33,046 nucleotides of DNA from Planctomycetota bacterium (GTDB lineage: Bacteria; Planctomycetota; UBA1135): contig JABHIE010000005.1 in the NCBI GenBank assembly GCA_018671175.1, positions 1 to 33,046 of the forward strand, read 5' to 3'. The notes under the pieces were generated by a model. The model worked only from the letters and a program-made list of their open reading frames with translations. It was not told the origin of the DNA and ran no database searches. Of the stretch, positions 8,160 to 16,632 are shown one piece after another (position 1 is the stretch's first letter; each line of letters starts with the position of its first letter). The position numbers were made by a program, and so were the translations under genes.

Positions 8160-8471
8160 ATGGTAGAACTTTCGTCAGAAGAAGGGGATTCCGCTCGGCC
8201 CTCATCAGAGCCCGCGCGCGTGATTTTTTATACGCGGCCCGTTTGCCCGTTATGCGACTCAGCCATTCGTTCGCTGCAAACCTGGGTCGATGCCGGGGAT
8301 GTCATGCTTGAGTTCGTGAATATTGAATCCGACCTTGCCCTCGAAAAGAAATGGGGCTGCTCCATTCCTGTTTTGGAATACGCCGGTCGCGCATTGGCAA
8401 AAGGGCGTTTCGATGCTGAGCTCGCAATGGCTAGACTCAAGCGTTGGCGCAACAAAGAAGCGACCCTTTAA
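8160..8471 (+). CDS. Glutaredoxin-like thiol protein
   Basis: From the ATG at 8160 the protein has 103 residues. The pattern VIFYTRPVCPLCDSAI is a beta strand followed by a CxxC redox motif (CPLC) at the start of a helix. It is followed by SIPVL, containing the cis-Pro typical of the thioredoxin fold. The size and motif match the glutaredoxin-like/DUF836 group of small thiol-disulfide proteins, whose substrates are mostly unknown. An open frame continues upstream to 7896, but that part is antisense to the ABC ATPase gene, and the product only makes sense from 8160. The FHA gene follows after 3 bp, so the two are probably co-transcribed. Confidence 0.8.
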   Translation: MVELSSEEGDSARPSSEPARVIFYTRPVCPLCDSAIRSLQTWVDAGDVMLEFVNIESDLALEKKWGCSIPVLEYAGRALAKGRFDAELAMARLKRWRNKEATL

Positions 8472-8474
8472 ATC

Positions 8475-9038
8475 ATGAAGCTAAAACGAAGAGACGATGG
8501 TTTTGAAATAGAACTGCGCGATGGCTTGACCATCGGGCGTGTTGCGGCGTCTGATTTAACGATTGCAGACTCATCTGTTTCTCGAAAGCATGCCAAAATT
8601 AGAGCTGATGGCGGCGCCTTTGTGTTGTGCGATTTAGATTCGGCAAATGGCACAACCTGCAACGGCTTGCGTGAAAAAGAAATGCCGCTACATGGCGGAG
8701 ACACGGTTGTTTTCGGGCGCGTGGTTTTTGATGCACTTGCTGAACAAATAGAGGCCAAAGCAACGGTGATTGATGCTGCGCCATTTGACCGAGCGTTGAT
8801 TGACGAGCCTGCCCCAAGTGCGCCCCCAAGTGCCGCCGCCTATCAACCAACAGCTGCCGACGAAGAGCGCGCTCGTTTACGCCGCGAAGCCGTGAGCGGT
8901 CGACGGTCATCAGGCTTGGGTGATTTGTCGCAACAGACACCGCTAATCCGTTTTTTAATATACACTTTTGCTCTCGCCTTTTTAGCGGCGGTCATTTTTG
9001 GAGTGCGCTGGATGGCGCATACCGTTTCTGGAGGTTAA
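8475..9038 (+). CDS. FHA-domain protein with a C-terminal membrane anchor
   Basis: The 187-residue protein opens with a forkhead-associated domain, which binds phosphothreonine peptides. The conserved pieces are GR (residues 21-22), SRKH (36-39) and DSANGT (55-60). A linker rich in Pro, Ala and Ser with many charged residues (about 100-155) leads to a single hydrophobic helix at about 160-182 near the C-terminus. It is thus a tail-anchored protein with a cytoplasmic FHA domain. The partner kinase or phosphoprotein is not evident; the neighbouring ORFs contain no Ser/Thr kinase. It overlaps nothing and converges on the glycosyltransferase gene. Confidence 0.85.
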   Translation: MKLKRRDDGFEIELRDGLTIGRVAASDLTIADSSVSRKHAKIRADGGAFVLCDLDSANGTTCNGLREKEMPLHGGDTVVFGRVVFDALAEQIEAKATVIDAAPFDRALIDEPAPSAPPSAAAYQPTAADEERARLRREAVSGRRSSGLGDLSQQTPLIRFLIYTFALAFLAAVIFGVRWMAHTVSGG

Positions 9039-9076
9039 TTCAAAACCTCTAGCACGCGAGCGGTAAAGTTGAATTA
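9036..9076. repeat. Inverted repeat spanning two convergent stop codons
   Basis: TAATTCAA (9036-9043) and TTGAATTA (9069-9076) form a perfect 8-bp inverted repeat with a 25-nt loop, and each arm contains the stop codon of one convergent gene. A second overlapping small hairpin, GAGGTT/AACCTC (9031-9036 with 9044-9049), is also possible. Neither is followed by a strong T-run, so terminator function is uncertain. Confidence 0.35.
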
Positions 9077-10183
9077 GCGTTCGGCAAAGGCTTGGATTGC
9101 ATCTCGATATGCGGCCATCGTTTGTTCGGCTGCTTTTTCCCACGAGAATTCTTGAGCGCGCCGGTGCAAAACCGCTGCTGCTTGCTTGCGCCAAGAACCT
9201 TCGGAAACGATGCGTTCAATGCCTTCGGCGATTGAATCGACATTGCGCGGATCGACCCGCATACCGGCTTCTCCGGCGACCCATGAGGGTGCCGTTTTGT
9301 CGCCAACGACGACGGGGGTTGCGCAGGCCATGGCTTCAAGCACAGGTAGACCAAAGCCTTCGTGAAGGCTTGGGTAGATCAAAGCGAGTGCCCCTTGATA
9401 AGCAGCCCGCAACTGACTTTCGGAGAGACCTTCTTTAAGGTGGACACGCTTACGGAATTTTGATTTTTCAAGTTTGCGAAAGAAATCGCCGTAATCCCAG
9501 CCGGGGCGACCAATGATGTGCCAATCGGGTGCCGCATCTTTTTGCCATGCAATCTCTAATGCTTTTAAAATACGCATATAATTTTTGCGGGGCTCAAAAG
9601 TGCCGACCGTGAGCAAGTAATCACGAGCTTGAGCTGGGTCTTTTGGTGGCTGAAAAAACGGGCTCACGCCATTTGGAATTACGCGCACATCTTCTGGGTT
9701 TACTCCGAGCATTTCAGCGTCGCGCACAGAGGGCTCAGACACGACGACCACAATGTTTGCGCGGTTGATGGCGGCACGCACTTTTGCAATTAAAGCCGTA
9801 GTATCTCGACCATGAAACTTAGGGTCGACGGCAAATGCAGCATCATGAACAGTCATCAATGTGGCACAAGAGCGCACGGATGGAAAGTCGTAATCCGTCC
9901 AGTGAAAAACATCGACCTTTTTCGGAAGACGCCCCGCATCAAGCCCTGGAAGGTGATGCAATTGATGCATGATGCGCTTTGGAAGCCATCCGCGATTCAT
10001 TGCAACATTACTCGCATTAGCCAACTCGGGCGGGATGTTTCTGCCGCCACGCCAAGAGGGTGCGAACATCTCAAGTTGAGGTGCGCTTGGGTGTCGTGAG
10101 AGCTCAATCGCCAGCTCTCGTGAGTAGCGGGCAACCCCAGCGTAATCAAATAAGGCGGGGCGAATGTCGAATCCAATCTTCAT
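9074..10183 (-). CDS. Glycosyltransferase, GT4/GT1-type (GT-B fold)
   Basis: The 369-residue protein has the layout of a retaining GT-B glycosyltransferase. The N-terminal acceptor domain begins MKIGFDIRP and contains VHDAAF and SEPSVRD. The segment VIPNGVSPFF leads into the C-terminal donor-binding domain, with VGTFEPRKNY and the E-x7-E motif in HEGFGLPVLEAMACATPVV. It probably transfers a sugar from a nucleotide-sugar donor to a cell-surface glycan. Donor and acceptor are unknown, and no other polysaccharide genes are in the window. A TAATCT hexamer lies exactly 6 nt before the ATG and a 12-bp palindrome sits further upstream. Confidence 0.9.
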   Translation of the reverse strand: MKIGFDIRPALFDYAGVARYSRELAIELSRHPSAPQLEMFAPSWRGGRNIPPELANASNVAMNRGWLPKRIMHQLHHLPGLDAGRLPKKVDVFHWTDYDFPSVRSCATLMTVHDAAFAVDPKFHGRDTTALIAKVRAAINRANIVVVVSEPSVRDAEMLGVNPEDVRVIPNGVSPFFQPPKDPAQARDYLLTVGTFEPRKNYMRILKALEIAWQKDAAPDWHIIGRPGWDYGDFFRKLEKSKFRKRVHLKEGLSESQLRAAYQGALALIYPSLHEGFGLPVLEAMACATPVVVGDKTAPSWVAGEAGMRVDPRNVDSIAEGIERIVSEGSWRKQAAAVLHRRAQEFSWEKAAEQTMAAYRDAIQAFAER

Positions 10184-10189
10184 TTGCCT

Positions 10190-10195
10190 AGATTA
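10190..10195 (-). promoter_or_regulatory. Candidate -10 element for a leaderless glycosyltransferase transcript
   Basis: On the minus strand TAATCT is exactly 6 nt before the ATG at 10183. It keeps the first T, second A and last T of the -10 consensus. The expected -35 position (about 10213-10218) overlaps the palindrome at 10208-10219. Confidence 0.3.
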
Positions 10196-10207
10196 CTTGA
10201 GCGCAAC

Positions 10208-10219
10208 CGAGCATGCTCG
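10208..10219. promoter_or_regulatory. 12-bp perfect palindrome, possible operator
   Basis: CGAGCATGCTCG is a perfect palindrome in the 47-bp gap between the CDF transporter stop and the glycosyltransferase start, overlapping the expected -35 region. It could bind a dimeric regulator; there is no other evidence for this. Confidence 0.3.
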
Positions 10220-10230
10220 ATAGGAATGAA

Positions 10231-11148
10231 TTAAAACGGGTCGGCGTGAACCGTCACGCGGCAGTTTGGCAGAGCGCTTTCGATGGCTTCACCTACTTCT
10301 TCTGATAGGTCGTGTGCTTCGACAAAGCTAAGCTCACGGTGGATGTCGAGATGCAGCTCGACAAATAAATCTGCACCCGATCGGCGTGTGCGCAAATCAT
10401 GAAAGCCAGCGACCTCAGGGGCGTATGCGTGAACCGCGCGGACAATTGCAGCGGCTTCAATGGAATCGAGCCCGCGATCCATGAGGTTTTCGATGGCTTC
10501 AAGGAAAACGACCCGAGCTGTATTCAGGATAAACAGCCCAATAATTACGCCCACAGCTAGGTCGGGCCAAAGCACACCGTCGAGAAGGCTTGAAAGGACA
10601 ATGCCCCCGATGGCCGCGAGGTTGACCAAAACATCAGCCGCGTGGTGCTGACTATCAGAGTCAAGTGCGGGCGACCGCGTCTCGGCTGCCGCGCTTTTGA
10701 CTCGCCGAGCCAGCCAAAAAGACACGACTGAGCTAACGGCCATCACGCTGATGCCGAGCCAGGGTAGGTTGAGTTGCGTGCCTTCGCCTAGGAAACGGTT
10801 GATCGTGTGGTAAATGAGCCCAAGCCCACTACCGAGAATCAAAAGAGACTGGGCAAGTGAGGCTAGACCCTCAGCTTTGCCGTGCCCCCATGGGTGGTCG
10901 GCGTCTGCGGGTCGCTCGGCATGCACGATGGCAATCAAAACCATCAAGGATGTCATCAAGTCAAGCGCAGAATCGAGAGCCGAGCCCAGGACGCCAGATG
11001 AGCCCGTTGCCGCAAAAGTGATGGCTTTGAAAACAGCCAATCCGGCAACCACGCTGATGCTTAAACGCGCGGTGCGCAGGCGCAAACTCGGTTGCGCGCT
11101 AGGGCCGTTGGAATCAAAACCAGCGTCAATCGGAGAATCATGAGACAT
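10231..11148 (-). CDS. Cation diffusion facilitator (CDF) metal efflux transporter
   Basis: The protein of about 305 residues exports divalent metals (Zn2+, Fe2+, Mn2+ or similar) in exchange for protons. It shows six hydrophobic helices. Metal-site motifs are ALDSALD in TM2, the conserved HPWGHGKAE loop, and DSQHHAADV in TM5 (HxxxD site). The C-terminal cytoplasmic metallochaperone-like domain contains FHDLRTRRSG, LHLDIH, and EAHD before the final VTVHADP. The order and motifs match FieF/YiiP-like CDF proteins. The metal cannot be assigned. Two starts are possible: 11148 (used here, leaving room for a divergent promoter) and 11178 (ten residues longer). Neither has a clear Shine-Dalgarno. 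Confidence 0.9.
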   Translation of the reverse strand: MSHDSPIDAGFDSNGPSAQPSLRLRTARLSISVVAGLAVFKAITFAATGSSGVLGSALDSALDLMTSLMVLIAIVHAERPADADHPWGHGKAEGLASLAQSLLILGSGLGLIYHTINRFLGEGTQLNLPWLGISVMAVSSVVSFWLARRVKSAAAETRSPALDSDSQHHAADVLVNLAAIGGIVLSSLLDGVLWPDLAVGVIIGLFILNTARVVFLEAIENLMDRGLDSIEAAAIVRAVHAYAPEVAGFHDLRTRRSGADLFVELHLDIHRELSFVEAHDLSEEVGEAIESALPNCRVTVHADPF

Positions 11149-11193
11149 GGGAAGGTGCGGCGCACCCGCCGCGTCCATAATCTAAGCGAACGC

Positions 11194-12840
11194 ATGAGCC
11201 AACGCTCCCACTCTTCTGAAAAAACTGTCCCGCGACTGCTGGCTGGGGTGGTGAGTTTGTTGATTCTCGGTTTTTTTTGGGTGATTCTCGTTCCCGATTC
11301 GAATTCAAACTCAACAGAGGCCACTCTAGCGGGCGAGTCGTCAGGCGGAGGCTCGGCAGAAAGTGATGCGACCGATGCGACTGAGAAAAAGCCCGTTTTC
11401 CTAAACCCAGATGATTTCCCTCCGCTGCCCGGCGAGGGGCCTCTTCGCATCGCCATGCGTTATCTGGGCGAAGATGGTGAAGCTGGTTTTGCAAATGAGC
11501 AACTTGAGCAAAGTTTACCTGGGTCGATCTCGGGTCGTGTCACGGGGCCCAAGTTTGAGCCGTTGCCTCAAGTTGTCTTGACGATCGTGGGGGGGCCGCA
11601 AGATGGCTTGAGTTGCGAGACTGATGAGCAGGGGCATTTTCGCCTGCTTGATTTGATTCCTGGCACGCACTTCATCCGCCTCGCGACCTCTGATGGTGGG
11701 CGTTATATGCGTATGCAGCGCATTGGGTCTCGTGGGCGCACGAAGCGCGATTTTGCACTTGGCACGAGCGTTGATCTGCCGATGGCTTTTTTTGATCACA
11801 AGGGCAAGCCGCTCATGGGCGCGACCGTCGAGATGGACGGCCGCACTTTTTTGACGGGTGCCGATGGTGTCGCGTGGTGCGCAGGTGCTCCGGCTGGGCC
11901 ACGCGTGCTGGTGCAGATTCAGGGTGAGGGGCATGTGCCCGTGCGTTTTGAATTAAACATATTGCCTCAGCGTGTTGCCGAGCCGATTCAGATGCCAGCA
12001 CTTCCGCAAGGCGCGGTGATTCGTGGTCAAGTGAAGTCATGGCCGGGTGGCGAGCTTCCCCGAGTGACCGTTGTGCCGAGAGCCATTCAGCCGGGCCCAT
12101 TTCAGATTGTGTGGGAAACTTGGCAAGAGGTTGAGGTGGGCGCCGACGGTTTTTTTGAGTTGCGTGGTTTGCCGACCGACCGCATGGTTGATGTGCGCGT
12201 TTTTCATGCGGGTGGTGTTGCGTCGCCCAGAGTGCGGGCTTTGCGAGCATCCACTCTTCATGCATCTGTTGTTGAATTTACAATGACGCGAGGTGATGCC
12301 CGCATTGCTGGTGTTGTTTTAGACGCTGGTGGCAAGCCTCTTCGTGGTGCAAAAGTTGAGCTCAAAGCGAGTGATCCTGCGGCAGCATTGGCGAGGCTTT
12401 ACCCGGGTTTGTCCAATGCACCCGCGACTGTTCGACTGCCCGTCCCTGCCGCAATTCATCGCCAAGCGGTCACTAAGCGCGATGGCGCATTCGATTTTGC
12501 TTGGGGCGACCACCCGAAAGGAACAGGCTCATTGCTGCTTAAAGTCGAGGCTGATGGTTATCAGGTTGCTCGGCGTGAAATACGATCGGGGCACTCTGAT
12601 TTGAGGCTTCGCTTAAAGCCGGCCATCCGTAGTGCTCGATTAATGTTGACGGCCGCTGACGATGGGCCGATGCCTTCAGCGTATCTCTGGATCGTTGATG
12701 GTGAAACGCACGAAACGGTCGAGCCACAGTTGGGCGACTTGCTACCGGGGTGGTATTCCATCGCAGCCCGTCGCGGCGATCACGATATTTTGGCCAAGCG
12801 CGTTTATCTTGGCGCACGTACCGAGTTGGCGATTCGTTAG
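11194..12840 (+). CDS. Membrane-anchored carboxypeptidase-regulatory-like (Ig-like) repeat protein
   Basis: The 548-residue protein has one N-terminal membrane helix (LLAGVVSLLILGFFWVILV, about residues 15-33), then a Ser/Gly/Asp-rich linker. Several repeated beta-sandwich modules of the carboxypeptidase regulatory-like type follow: SGRVTGPKFEPLPQVVL...T.EQGHFRLLDLIPG, then IRGQVKSW..., IAGVVLDAGGKPLRGAKVEL...DGAFDF and a C-terminal module. The recurring pattern G.V.D..G.PL.GA.V followed by T..DG.F reflects extracytoplasmic Ig-like folds used for binding or structure. I recognise no catalytic motif. The ATG at 11194 fits the membrane anchor; upstream in-frame starts run into the divergent CDF gene. 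CATAAT (11176-11181) upstream is a possible -10 box giving a very short leader. Confidence 0.75.
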   Translation: MSQRSHSSEKTVPRLLAGVVSLLILGFFWVILVPDSNSNSTEATLAGESSGGGSAESDATDATEKKPVFLNPDDFPPLPGEGPLRIAMRYLGEDGEAGFANEQLEQSLPGSISGRVTGPKFEPLPQVVLTIVGGPQDGLSCETDEQGHFRLLDLIPGTHFIRLATSDGGRYMRMQRIGSRGRTKRDFALGTSVDLPMAFFDHKGKPLMGATVEMDGRTFLTGADGVAWCAGAPAGPRVLVQIQGEGHVPVRFELNILPQRVAEPIQMPALPQGAVIRGQVKSWPGGELPRVTVVPRAIQPGPFQIVWETWQEVEVGADGFFELRGLPTDRMVDVRVFHAGGVASPRVRALRASTLHASVVEFTMTRGDARIAGVVLDAGGKPLRGAKVELKASDPAAALARLYPGLSNAPATVRLPVPAAIHRQAVTKRDGAFDFAWGDHPKGTGSLLLKVEADGYQVARREIRSGHSDLRLRLKPAIRSARLMLTAADDGPMPSAYLWIVDGETHETVEPQLGDLLPGWYSIAARRGDHDILAKRVYLGARTELAIR

Positions 12841-12866
12841 CTGGCAACGCCTCATCGCAGAGTGTC

Positions 12867-12872
12867 TAAAAT
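12867..12872 (+). promoter_or_regulatory. Candidate -10 element for a leaderless hutH transcript
   Basis: TAAAAT ends exactly 6 nt before the ATG at 12879, in the 38-bp gap after the previous gene. There is no Shine-Dalgarno and no good -35 box. If correct, this promoter would also drive the downstream kinase and regulator. Confidence 0.45.
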
Positions 12873-12878
12873 AGCGCC

Positions 12879-14381
12879 ATGCGACGCATCACTTTAGGGA
12901 CGCCACTTACCACCGAAGATTTACTCGCCGTTGCGCGCGGGGAGTCGGTCAAACTTGTTTTTGGTCGCGAAGCCCAGTCGCGAGTGAAATCGGCGCGGGC
13001 ATTGGTCGAAAAAATGGTCAAAGCGGGCAAGCCCGTTTATGGCGTGAATACCGGTTTTGGTTTATTGGCGAGCGAACAGATTGACGCCGCCGATGTGGGT
13101 CAGCTGCAAAAGAATTTGTTGATGAGCCACGCGGTGGGTTGCGGTGATGATTTGTCGGCAACCGAAAAACGATTGGCTTTATTGCTGCGTTTGCAATCGA
13201 TGTGCCAGGGCGTTTCGGGTGTGCGACCCGCTGTTGTGAAATGGTTTATGCAACTTTTCCACTCAGGGTGGTTACCGCGCGTTCCCGAAAAAGGTAGTGT
13301 CGGCGCTTGCGGTGATTTGGCTCCTTTGGCCCATTTGGCGCTCCCCGTGACGGGTTTAGGCGAATTGGTCTCTCCATCAGGCAAGATGATGTCGACTAAG
13401 CGTGGCCTAAAAGAGATTGGCCTCAAGCCCATTGAGCTTGGTGCAAAAGAAGGGCTTGCATTAATTAATGGCGTGCAGATTTCCAATGCCATCGGCCTGG
13501 GCGCGTGGGCGAGTTTGCGCAACTTGGCTTCAACAGCTGATGTTGCTGGCGCGTTGAGCGTCGAAGCATTAATGGCTTCGCATCGCCCCTTTGACAAACG
13601 AGTAACAGATGTTCGCCCACACGCGGGCGCGCGATGGGTTTCGGCTAATTTGCGCCGATTACTAAAAGGCAGTGAAGTCGCAAAATTCCATAAAAACTGC
13701 GATCGAGTTCAAGACCCGTATTCATTCCGTTGCATGCCGCAGGTTCACGGTGCCGCGCATGATGTCTTGGGTGTGCTCGAAGGCGCACTTTTGGTCGAGG
13801 CTAATGCGGCAACCGACAACCCGCTGATATTCCCAGCCCAAGGTGATTCGATTTCAGCAGGTAATTTTCATGGTCAACCCATCGCAATGCCACTCGATTA
13901 TGCCGTCAACGCTTGTTGCGCTTGGGGCAACATTAGCGAGCGCCGCACTGCGGTTTTGATCCACCCCGCTATGAGTGGCTTGCCGGCCTTTTTGACACCG
14001 AAGCCAGGGCTTAATTCGGGGCTGATGATTCCCCAAGTCGTCGCGGCCGCCTTGGTCAGTGAAAACAAAATCTTGGCCCACCCCGCGAGTGCAGACACCG
14101 TTTCGACAAGCGCCGATCAAGAAGATCATGTCTCGATGGCAAACAGTGCTGCCCGGAAGTTGCGCACCGCCGTCTGGAATGCTGAGCGAGTGTTGGCGAT
14201 TGAGTTACACACTGCCGCTCAAGCGCGTGAGTTCCATAAGACCTTGCGGGCGGGCGTTGGTGCAGAGAAGGCCTTCACGCTGATTCGCAAACATTTACCC
14301 CCTATTCGTTCCGACCGTTATATGGGCCCTGAATTAGACAAAATGCACGAGCTCGTTCACGCTGGCGCTTTTGTGATTTAA
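12879..14381 (+). CDS. hutH: Histidine ammonia-lyase with a Cys-type MIO precursor
   Basis: Histidine ammonia-lyase converts L-histidine to trans-urocanate and ammonia. The 500-residue protein is full length, with YGVNTGFG at about residue 54, the prosthetic-group segment GSVGACGDLAPLAHL, the FRCMPQVHGA segment, NAATDNPL, and SADQEDHVSM near residue 415. The electrophilic MIO group normally forms from Ala-Ser-Gly; here the triplet reads Ala143-Cys144-Gly145 (codon TGC at 13308-13310). All other family landmarks are intact, so it looks functional. No hutU, hutI or hutG is in the window. It is the first gene of an operon with the sensor kinase, which begins 3 bp after its stop. A related aromatic amino-acid lyase specificity is possible but less likely given the strong HutH-like motifs. 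Confidence 0.92.
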   Translation: MRRITLGTPLTTEDLLAVARGESVKLVFGREAQSRVKSARALVEKMVKAGKPVYGVNTGFGLLASEQIDAADVGQLQKNLLMSHAVGCGDDLSATEKRLALLLRLQSMCQGVSGVRPAVVKWFMQLFHSGWLPRVPEKGSVGACGDLAPLAHLALPVTGLGELVSPSGKMMSTKRGLKEIGLKPIELGAKEGLALINGVQISNAIGLGAWASLRNLASTADVAGALSVEALMASHRPFDKRVTDVRPHAGARWVSANLRRLLKGSEVAKFHKNCDRVQDPYSFRCMPQVHGAAHDVLGVLEGALLVEANAATDNPLIFPAQGDSISAGNFHGQPIAMPLDYAVNACCAWGNISERRTAVLIHPAMSGLPAFLTPKPGLNSGLMIPQVVAAALVSENKILAHPASADTVSTSADQEDHVSMANSAARKLRTAVWNAERVLAIELHTAAQAREFHKTLRAGVGAEKAFTLIRKHLPPIRSDRYMGPELDKMHELVHAGAFVI

Positions 14382-14384
14382 TTC

Positions 14385-16622
14385 ATGCGTGACCCGCTCC
14401 ACCGAGTCTCGGTAAAGTACAAATTGGCGTTTGGCTTTGTTGGCCTCTGCCTGTTGGCATTTGGCGCGGGTGGCTTCTTTATCTCACGCACAGCAAAAGC
14501 GGCCCTTGAGATTGAAATTCACGAGAGGCTCGAATTTCAATCTCAGGCCTACGCTACTGATTTGCACGCTCAGCTTGAGATGCTGATGCGCCGCTCGGAA
14601 GACTTTGCATCTGACGGTTACATTCGTGATCACCTTGGTCGGATTGGTGACGCGTCGGGCGTTGATGCCGAGCAATTACGCGATGAGCTACAGCGTCATT
14701 TGCGAGTGAATAAATTACCGCTTGAGAGTACCTTTCAAGATTTACTCCTTGTTGATGTAATCGGAAACCCCGTAGTTGCGGTTGTTGATAGTGAGAGCCC
14801 GATGTCGATAGAGTTGTCAAAATGGGCGATTCAACGGTCAGAATCGAGCTGTAGCCGCATTTTCGAGGGGGATGTCGGGCAGGCGCCGACCATTTGCATT
14901 GCGACACCCATTTATGGTTTGCGCTCGAGCGAGCCCATCGGTCGTTTGCTTGCATCTATCCGCGTGGGTGTCTGGATTGCGGGCGCGATGCAAACCGACC
15001 GCATCGGCCGTGATCGCTCCGTCGAAGATGTTAGCTTGCGTTTAACCGACCCTGCTGGGGGGATGCTTATTGTTCCACCTCAGTTCTTGAATTACCGCGG
15101 GGCCATTCATTCATCGGTTCCGATTTTATTTGGGCGTGGTTTGTTGGTGCTCAGTCAAGCCGAAGCAAAAGAAAACGATGCCTTGCGTGAGGCTGATGAT
15201 TTCTTTCAGCAAAGTTACCCAATCGGTTCATCAGGTTGGTCGGCAGAAGTTTCTATCCATGCGGCTCGTGCGCTACAGCCTGTTTCAGGTATGCAGAGTG
15301 AGTTTTTCTTACTAGGGGTTATTTTGTCTCTGGTGAGTATATTACTCCTTTATTTCCCTTTACGATTCTTGGCTCGGCCGATTGCTAATTTGCGTGACGC
15401 AGCATTGCGTATCCGGCAAGGAGACTTCTCAACTCGTGTCGAGGTTGAAACTTCAGATGAGTTGGGCGATTTGGCCATTTCTTTTAATCAAATGGCCTCT
15501 GCGGTCGAGTCGCGCACCCGCGAATTAGAAGCTACTGCGGTTGTCATGCAAGAGAGGCAATCTGAAGCTCGCGCTCAACGCAATCGATTAGACGGCGTCA
15601 TTTCCGCCATGCAAGACGGCGTTGTTGTTTTAAGTGCGAGCGGTGATGTTTTGCTCAGCAACCATGCAGCCGAACCGCTACTCAAAGTTTTTGGCGCACA
15701 TCCTGATTCGGCCTACTCTGACAGCCGACGAGATTGCAAAGCTTATGCCGATATTAGTACTCATTGTCGCGCGTGTTTAAGTGATTTACATGCGGGTGCA
15801 CGTTCTTGTTTGCTCGACATTGACAAACGAGTCATTGAGGTCCATGCCACACCGCTCGCTATGGCTGGCGCTGACGGCACGGGGCGCATTCTGGTTGGGC
15901 GCGATGTCACCGATCGCATCGCCCGTGATGAGCGAGAAATTCACCAAGAGCGCTTGGCCGTTTTAGGTGAAGTTGCAGCCGTGATGGCCCATGAGTTAAA
16001 TAACCCACTCGCAAGTATCAGCATGTTTAATCAAATGATGACCGATACGCTTGACGAGGGTCATCCTATGCGTGAAAACACGGAAGTGATTGCCCGCAAT
16101 ACTGAAACTTGCAAACGAGTGATTGCTGAGTTGCTCGGGTATGCCGCCGATTCGGGCACAGAGTCAAGTTTGACTGATTTGCATGTCGTCCTGCAAGATG
16201 TTGCGCGTTTCTTGCGGCCGCTTGCTGACCGTAGCAATGTAAATATTGAGTTGCAGCTCGAAGCCCAGTCATCGATGGTCGAAGGCGACGATGTTCAACT
16301 GCGCCAAGTCTTTGTCAACTTGGTCATGAACGCAATCCAGGCGATTGAAGGCAGCGGGCGCGTGTTAGTTTGCACGATTGAAGATGGTGCGAAAATCTGG
16401 ATTGATGTCATCGATAGCGGCGCAGGTATTTCCGCTACCGCACAAGGCGAGATTTTCAGGCCGTTCTTCACGACAAAGCCACGCGGCGAGGGCACGGGGC
16501 TTGGCTTGCCGACCGCAAAACGCATCGCCGAATTGCATGGCGGCGGCCTTGAGTTGGTGAAGAGCTCTGAATCAGGCACACATTTCCGCGTGCGGCTGAA
16601 GAATGTGGGCATAGAAGCTTAA
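14385..16622 (+). CDS. Membrane sensor histidine kinase with four-Cys PAS-region insert
   Basis: The 745-residue kinase has a first membrane helix at about 12-33, an extracytoplasmic sensor region of about 270 residues, and a second helix at about 307-329. A HAMP domain (PIANLRDAALRIRQGDFS onward) and a coiled coil lead to a PAS-like domain at about 405-510. The HisKA motif MAHELNNPLASI has phospho-acceptor His536, and the ATPase boxes are NLVMNAIQAI, DSGAGI and GTGLGLPTAKRI. The PAS region contains Cys451, Cys461, Cys464 and Cys475 (spacing C-x9-C-x2-C-x10-C), which could hold a metal or Fe-S cluster or act as a thiol switch. The class resembles NtrB-type kinases, and the NtrC-type regulator follows 10 bp downstream. 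I infer that the pair controls the adjacent nitrate reductase operon. Confidence 0.9.
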   Translation: MRDPLHRVSVKYKLAFGFVGLCLLAFGAGGFFISRTAKAALEIEIHERLEFQSQAYATDLHAQLEMLMRRSEDFASDGYIRDHLGRIGDASGVDAEQLRDELQRHLRVNKLPLESTFQDLLLVDVIGNPVVAVVDSESPMSIELSKWAIQRSESSCSRIFEGDVGQAPTICIATPIYGLRSSEPIGRLLASIRVGVWIAGAMQTDRIGRDRSVEDVSLRLTDPAGGMLIVPPQFLNYRGAIHSSVPILFGRGLLVLSQAEAKENDALREADDFFQQSYPIGSSGWSAEVSIHAARALQPVSGMQSEFFLLGVILSLVSILLLYFPLRFLARPIANLRDAALRIRQGDFSTRVEVETSDELGDLAISFNQMASAVESRTRELEATAVVMQERQSEARAQRNRLDGVISAMQDGVVVLSASGDVLLSNHAAEPLLKVFGAHPDSAYSDSRRDCKAYADISTHCRACLSDLHAGARSCLLDIDKRVIEVHATPLAMAGADGTGRILVGRDVTDRIARDEREIHQERLAVLGEVAAVMAHELNNPLASISMFNQMMTDTLDEGHPMRENTEVIARNTETCKRVIAELLGYAADSGTESSLTDLHVVLQDVARFLRPLADRSNVNIELQLEAQSSMVEGDDVQLRQVFVNLVMNAIQAIEGSGRVLVCTIEDGAKIWIDVIDSGAGISATAQGEIFRPFFTTKPRGEGTGLGLPTAKRIAELHGGGLELVKSSESGTHFRVRLKNVGIEA

Positions 16623-16632
16623 ACTACAAACC

